Part shown: positions 5,469 through 8,364 of the stretch, piece after piece
How the letters are laid out: each line of letters starts with the position of its first letter
Position numbering within the stretch: position 1 is the first letter of the stretch
Assembly: GCA_964546835.1 (NCBI GenBank)
Contig: CAZJKW010000098.1
Coordinates: 1 to 8,364, forward strand
Source of the DNA: JAHCHL01 sp964546835
GTDB taxonomy: Bacteria > Armatimonadota > Fimbriimonadia > Fimbriimonadales > ATM1
DNA length: 8,364 bases
Direction of reading: 5' to 3'
Notes under the pieces: model-generated
Database searches by the model: none
What the model saw: only the letters and a program-made list of their open reading frames with translations
Told to the model about the DNA's origin: nothing
Made by a program: the position numbers and the translations under genes

Positions 5469-6878
5469 CTACCTTCGACCGCCTCCTCCACCCGGAGGTG
5501 GAGTTGTTGGTGGCGGGGTAGTTGGTTTGGTTTCTTCTTCCTCGTCTATTTTCATGACACCGACCATTCGGGTGCCGGTGATTTTTTCGTTTCCTTGTTC
5601 AGTCGAAATCACTATCATTTCTCCCATCAAGTCATCACCGTTGGAATTCGTCATCCGAACATCTTGACCCTTTCCTTCACTCAACAAAGTGAGAATCTCT
5701 TTCTCTTCTTCATAGATGGCAAGCGGAGCACTGATTTCTCTCCATTCACCATCACCAATTTCTTGCCTTGCTTTTGGGTTGCCCGTGATAATCGCCTTTT
5801 TCGAGCCCTTCGTGTAAAAGTACTCGACTTTGGTGCAGTTAATCACAATTGGATATTCCCTTGCATTATCGGTGTTTCTTATGCGATCACTTTGAGTCGG
5901 ATTCGGTTTCGTCGGTGCAATACCCGGGGGCAGGTTCGGCTGGGCAGGCGCAACTCCTGATTGGCTCGAAGATTGCGGAACTGAGCCGGCTTTACCTTTG
6001 TTTTTTTCCGGCTTAACGAAAATTTTTACGTCACCTGTACAAAGCGCACGTTTTTCTTTTCGATAAACTGTAACAACTGGTGCGGACAAAATTGCATCGG
6101 GTCCAAAGTACTCAACTTCTCCTTCCGCAACAATCGTGTCCGCTTTTCGGTCATAAGTTATTTTTTTTGCTCGCAATATCGAATCCTGATCAATGGCTTC
6201 GGCTTCGTAATAAATGTCTCTTTCAGGGTTGCTAAAATGCTCCCATTTTTCGCCACGAATTTGGACCGTTCGTTGCGCCGGTTTCGCTCCTTCTTGTCCC
6301 ATTAACTCTAAATTTCCCGTCCACATAAATCCGATAACAACCGCATCTTTTTTGTCGTAATTTAATGAAAACTGTTTTGCGGAAAGCTGCCCGCCTTTGT
6401 AAGTTCCCTTAACCCCTTCGTCAACGGTAATCATTTTTCTTTCTCGATTAATTTTGATTCTTTCGGCAACTAAATCCATGGATTCATTCTTTACTCGCGG
6501 TGCACCGGAAACTTCTACCGTTTTTTGTATTCCATCGTAATTGGCAATCCCCGCTTGAAACTTCGCTGCAACCTGACCCTTGTCAAAAACATTTCCATCA
6601 CGAATAACGGCGATTCTAAAATATTGTTGGTCACGTCTCATGTCCACTTGTGCCGCATTAAATGAAAGAGTTTTGTTCTTCCCTGTGTAGACCTTAACTT
6701 CCACGTCTCTCATTTGTGCCCCAATTCCGCTCCCCAACGGATTGGAATAATCCGCTTTGTATTTTGCGAAGGGATCGAAGCGAGCAAATGCTCGCAACGC
6801 AATGAAACCGAAAGCACCCACGGCAATGCCTAATGCCAAAAAACCAACTGCTCGAAATTTATGGAACCAATGTGACAT
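5469..6878 (-). CDS. Membrane-anchored LptC/LptA (OstA)-like envelope protein
   Basis: The 469-residue product has a short basic N-terminus, one transmembrane segment (about 11-29, VGFLALGIAVGAFGFIALR) and a large periplasmic region. Residues about 50-190 resemble an LptC-type beta-jellyroll (AAQVDMRRDQQYFRI, LVAERIKINRERKMITVDEGVKGTY in overlapping strands). Residues about 220-290 resemble an LptA/OstA repeat (YYEAEAIDQDSILRAKKITY, IVAEGEVEYFGPDA, RALCTGDVKIFV). After a Pro/Ser/Gln-rich linker (about 296-340), residues 342-445 form another OstA-like unit (KKAIITGNPKARQEI, ISAPLAIYEEEKEILTLLSE). LptC and LptA carry lipopolysaccharide from the inner membrane toward LptD, and a single LptC plus multi-LptA chain would suit that bridge. 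The tail is Pro/Gly-rich (KPTTPPPTTPPPGGGGGRR). I chose ATG 6878 over an in-frame TTG at 6914 because the basic-TM anchor starts there. It overlaps the upstream gene by 20 nt with only a weak Shine-Dalgarno, suggesting translational coupling. The family call rests on repeat style and is moderately sure. Confidence 0.78.
   Translation of the reverse strand: MSHWFHKFRAVGFLALGIAVGAFGFIALRAFARFDPFAKYKADYSNPLGSGIGAQMRDVEVKVYTGKNKTLSFNAAQVDMRRDQQYFRIAVIRDGNVFDKGQVAAKFQAGIANYDGIQKTVEVSGAPRVKNESMDLVAERIKINRERKMITVDEGVKGTYKGGQLSAKQFSLNYDKKDAVVIGFMWTGNLELMGQEGAKPAQRTVQIRGEKWEHFSNPERDIYYEAEAIDQDSILRAKKITYDRKADTIVAEGEVEYFGPDAILSAPVVTVYRKEKRALCTGDVKIFVKPEKNKGKAGSVPQSSSQSGVAPAQPNLPPGIAPTKPNPTQSDRIRNTDNAREYPIVINCTKVEYFYTKGSKKAIITGNPKARQEIGDGEWREISAPLAIYEEEKEILTLLSEGKGQDVRMTNSNGDDLMGEMIVISTEQGNEKITGTRMVGVMKIDEEEETKPTTPPPTTPPPGGGGGRR
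5486..5503 (-). other. GC-rich hairpin inside the 3' end of the LptC/LptA-like gene
   Basis: CTCCACC and GGTGGAG form a perfect 7-bp stem with a 4-base loop, 15 bases before the stop codon. No T-tract follows, so it is not an intrinsic terminator. It lies in the codons for the Pro-Pro-Pro-Gly-Gly tail, so coding bias may explain it. Confidence 0.4.
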
Positions 6879-7734
6879 TTGTTGTGATGACCTGCGATGG
6901 ACTTGTGAATCCAATTATGGGGACGTCTTGCGTAGTAAAACTGGACTTGGCAAATCTTAACGTATAGGTGTTAGATGGACTTGCCCAGATTTTGTATCGC
7001 CCATCGGTCCCTACCGTTACTTGGCGGATTGGAGTTGCGCCGTCCAATAGGGTGACCGTCGCACCTGAAGGATTACCGCCACCTTGCAATGAAACGGTTC
7101 CAATCAAATTGCCTGGGGAGCCGGGGGGATTCGGGTCACTAACGGGCGCAATTGCAATCGGAGGCAACGTGACGATCCCCGCAATTGGCGACTGATTTGC
7201 GTTGAAATCCGCCGGAACAAAACCGGTTTTTTGAATTTTTCCAACAATTCCAAAAAATATGAATTCGCTATTTGAATCAAATGCAACGCCGGAAATGGAA
7301 AAAGCACCGGAAGCATTGGTCGTCGTTACATGACCTCCAAATCGAACAGTTGCTCCGTCAATTGGGTCGCTTGTATTTGCATTAATAACCGTTCCTTCAA
7401 CTGTGACGGTTTGAGGCCCAATCCACAAATCACCTAAATCGGTAGCAGAAGTTAATGCCGGAATCAAAAAAGTGATTGTCGGAAATGCGCTTAGAACAAT
7501 AACAGAGCTGCTCCCAACGTCGGCCTGAAATGCAAACAAACCATCACTTGCTCCCGATTGAGCAGATCGCGCTCCAATTTGCACGGTCGCAACCGGATTC
7601 GGCGGACTGCCTGTGCTAACAGACAAAACTCTTCCGGTAACTTGGACACGGTTTCCGCCGCCGCCACCGCCACCGCCGCCGCCACAGCCGGCAATCAACA
7701 TCAAGCAACTAAGCAACAGCAATAATTTCTTCAT
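6859..7734 (-). CDS. Lipoprotein with polyglycine linker and three carboxypeptidase-regulatory-like (Ig-fold) repeats
   Basis: The 291-residue protein begins MKKLLLLLSCLMLIAGC, a type II signal peptide with lipobox I-A-G-C, so Cys17 is the predicted lipidation site. Ten consecutive glycines (18-27) follow and would act as a flexible tether. The rest reads as three beta-sandwich repeats of the carboxypeptidase regulatory-like/peptidase-associated type: about 31-100 (VTGRVLS..., GASDGLFAF), 107-195 (VEGTVINA..., TTNASGAFSISG) and 209-291 (LIGTVSLQG..., VGTDGRYKI). Each has the 'G-T-V ... GATV ... T-asG-y-f' pattern. No enzymatic motif is visible, so it is probably a surface or periplasmic binding or structural protein. 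The ATG at 7734 overlaps the upstream TGA (ATGA) and has AGGAG seven bases upstream, which supports this start. The 3' end overlaps the lptC/lptA-like gene by 20 nt. The lipoprotein call is firm; the repeat family is a pattern match made by eye. Confidence 0.86.
   Translation of the reverse strand: MKKLLLLLSCLMLIAGCGGGGGGGGGGNRVQVTGRVLSVSTGSPPNPVATVQIGARSAQSGASDGLFAFQADVGSSSVIVLSAFPTITFLIPALTSATDLGDLWIGPQTVTVEGTVINANTSDPIDGATVRFGGHVTTTNASGAFSISGVAFDSNSEFIFFGIVGKIQKTGFVPADFNANQSPIAGIVTLPPIAIAPVSDPNPPGSPGNLIGTVSLQGGGNPSGATVTLLDGATPIRQVTVGTDGRYKIWASPSNTYTLRFAKSSFTTQDVPIIGFTSPSQVITTNVTLVP
7654..7683 (-). repeat. Ten-codon polyglycine tract (GGN repeats)
   Basis: Ten consecutive glycine codons (GGC/GGT/GGA mix) directly follow the lipidation cysteine codon. 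The mixed third positions mean it is not a perfect trinucleotide repeat, but length variation is still plausible. It encodes the tether between the lipid anchor and the first Ig-like domain. Confidence 0.85.
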
Positions 7735-8364
7735 CGCGTTGCTCCTGTTGAATTGGTAACAATTCGAAATCTTCGTTCTGATGAATTTGCAACAAATGTG
7801 TAATTCAAATCTGACCTAACTGCCCGAGTTTGTCCGTTCTGAATATCAGTAATAACCGCACCATAAATTAGATTTCCTGATTGATTACCGAATTTCACAC
7901 GATAAGTTTTGCCCGGCCTAAGTCCGGTCAGTTTGGTGTCAAAAAATTGAAGTCCCAAACCCCGAACATCTCGATACATCGCTTGCGAGTTAACAATTTC
8001 TGCTTGTAACGCACCACCCCATGCTGGCGGCAATGCAGAATCAAGACCGACGTCAAATCCAAAACCTGCACCCGATTTGCCGCCAAATTCGATGGCCGAC
8101 TGTTCAACATTTAAACCGGAAAAATCTAATCGCACGCGCCATTGACCCGAGATTTGAGTCGAAACGTTTTGACTCAATGCAAACGAGCCGGGTCTAAACG
8201 TAACTGTCACTCCTTCAGGAACCAATACTCGGAAAAACAGCCCGCGCCCAACAGTAAAGTTTGTCGCAGGTACGAATGTTCCGCCTTCAGGAACTCCGCT
8301 AAAGGTGTCTACAGCACCGGGATTGAACTGATAAATGTTTGAATCAATCCATCCAGCAGTTATC
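7731..8364 (-). CDS. Secreted beta-sandwich protein, 3' part only (5' end beyond window)
   Basis: The frame is open from the TGA at 7733-7731 to the window edge, giving 210 C-terminal residues. An internal TTG at 8225 is a possible start codon, but the frame continues upstream with protein-like sequence (GWIDSNIYQFNPGA, then FVPATNFTVGRGLFFRV), so I read the gene as truncated by the window. The visible part alternates short hydrophobic strands with Gly/Asn/Ser turns and has no cysteines, as in extracellular beta-sandwich domains. It has a 'pGrG-FF-R' strand near the start and ends with YTFVANSSERRFRIV, a style seen at the C-termini of large secreted proteins. No anchor or sorting signal is visible at the C-terminus. 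Substrate and function are unknown. Its stop overlaps the next start (ATGA), so it is probably co-translated with the lipoprotein at 7734-6859. That an ORF exists is well supported; the fold is inferred from sequence texture only. Confidence 0.72.
   Translation of the reverse strand, partial: ITAGWIDSNIYQFNPGAVDTFSGVPEGGTFVPATNFTVGRGLFFRVLVPEGVTVTFRPGSFALSQNVSTQISGQWRVRLDFSGLNVEQSAIEFGGKSGAGFGFDVGLDSALPPAWGGALQAEIVNSQAMYRDVRGLGLQFFDTKLTGLRPGKTYRVKFGNQSGNLIYGAVITDIQNGQTRAVRSDLNYTFVANSSERRFRIVTNSTGATR

Noticed and set aside
5486..5503. Terminator at the end of the LptC/LptA-like gene
   Set aside because: The hairpin lies inside the coding region and has no T-run after it.
5337..5960. A 207-codon plus-strand ORF
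   Set aside because: It is antisense to the LptC/LptA-like gene and the pilB leader. Its translation has no family likeness and looks like a shadow frame.
6879..6914. TTG start adding 12 residues to the LptC/LptA-like protein
   Set aside because: The ATG at 6878 begins directly at the basic residues and anchor helix, and the added stretch is only an overlap with the upstream gene.

Overview
All credible genes in this window lie on the minus strand, so transcription runs from high to low coordinates. Base composition is moderate (by eye, mid-40s % GC), with short or overlapping gene junctions. The pieces point to a diderm (outer-membrane-bearing) bacterium: a type IV pilus motor operon of order pilB-pilT-pilC, an LptC/LptA (OstA)-like envelope protein, and lipobox-bearing lipoproteins. 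The pilB-pilT-pilC order occurs in several diderm and Terrabacteria-type lineages. Together with the style of the secreted beta-rich proteins it makes me think of Armatimonadota or relatives, but this is an inference from memory of gene style, not a database match.

Layout in transcription order. (1) 8364-7731: 3' part of a secreted beta-sandwich protein, cut by the window edge. (2) 7734-6859: a lipoprotein with a ten-glycine linker and three carboxypeptidase-regulatory-like repeats, coupled to gene 1 by an ATGA overlap. (3) 6878-5469: a membrane-anchored LptC/LptA-like protein whose ATG lies 20 nt inside gene 2. (4) A 135-nt gap with a hairpin, then pilB (5333-3564), pilT (3527-2331) and pilC (2318-1095). 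A strong intrinsic terminator (1049-1074) follows pilC and ends this unit.

(5) Directly beyond the terminator is a near-consensus sigma-70 promoter (-35 at 1040-1035, -10 at 1017-1012). It would start transcription on or within a few bases of the GTG start of a small lipoprotein gene (1005-448), which suggests a leaderless mRNA. (6) After a run of AGCATGW heptamers (391-421) comes an unrecognised membrane-protein gene running off the left edge. Its reading frame breaks at an eight-A tract that is also a textbook -1 slippery heptamer.

How the genes fit together: PilB (extension ATPase, possibly c-di-GMP-responsive through its MshEN domain), PilT (retraction ATPase) and PilC (inner-membrane platform) form the pilus motor. 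Pilins, the prepilin peptidase and the secretin/alignment genes are not in the window. The upstream envelope genes appear co-transcribed with the motor, which ties pilus production to outer-membrane or surface functions. I found no mobile element, CRISPR array, tRNA or rRNA.
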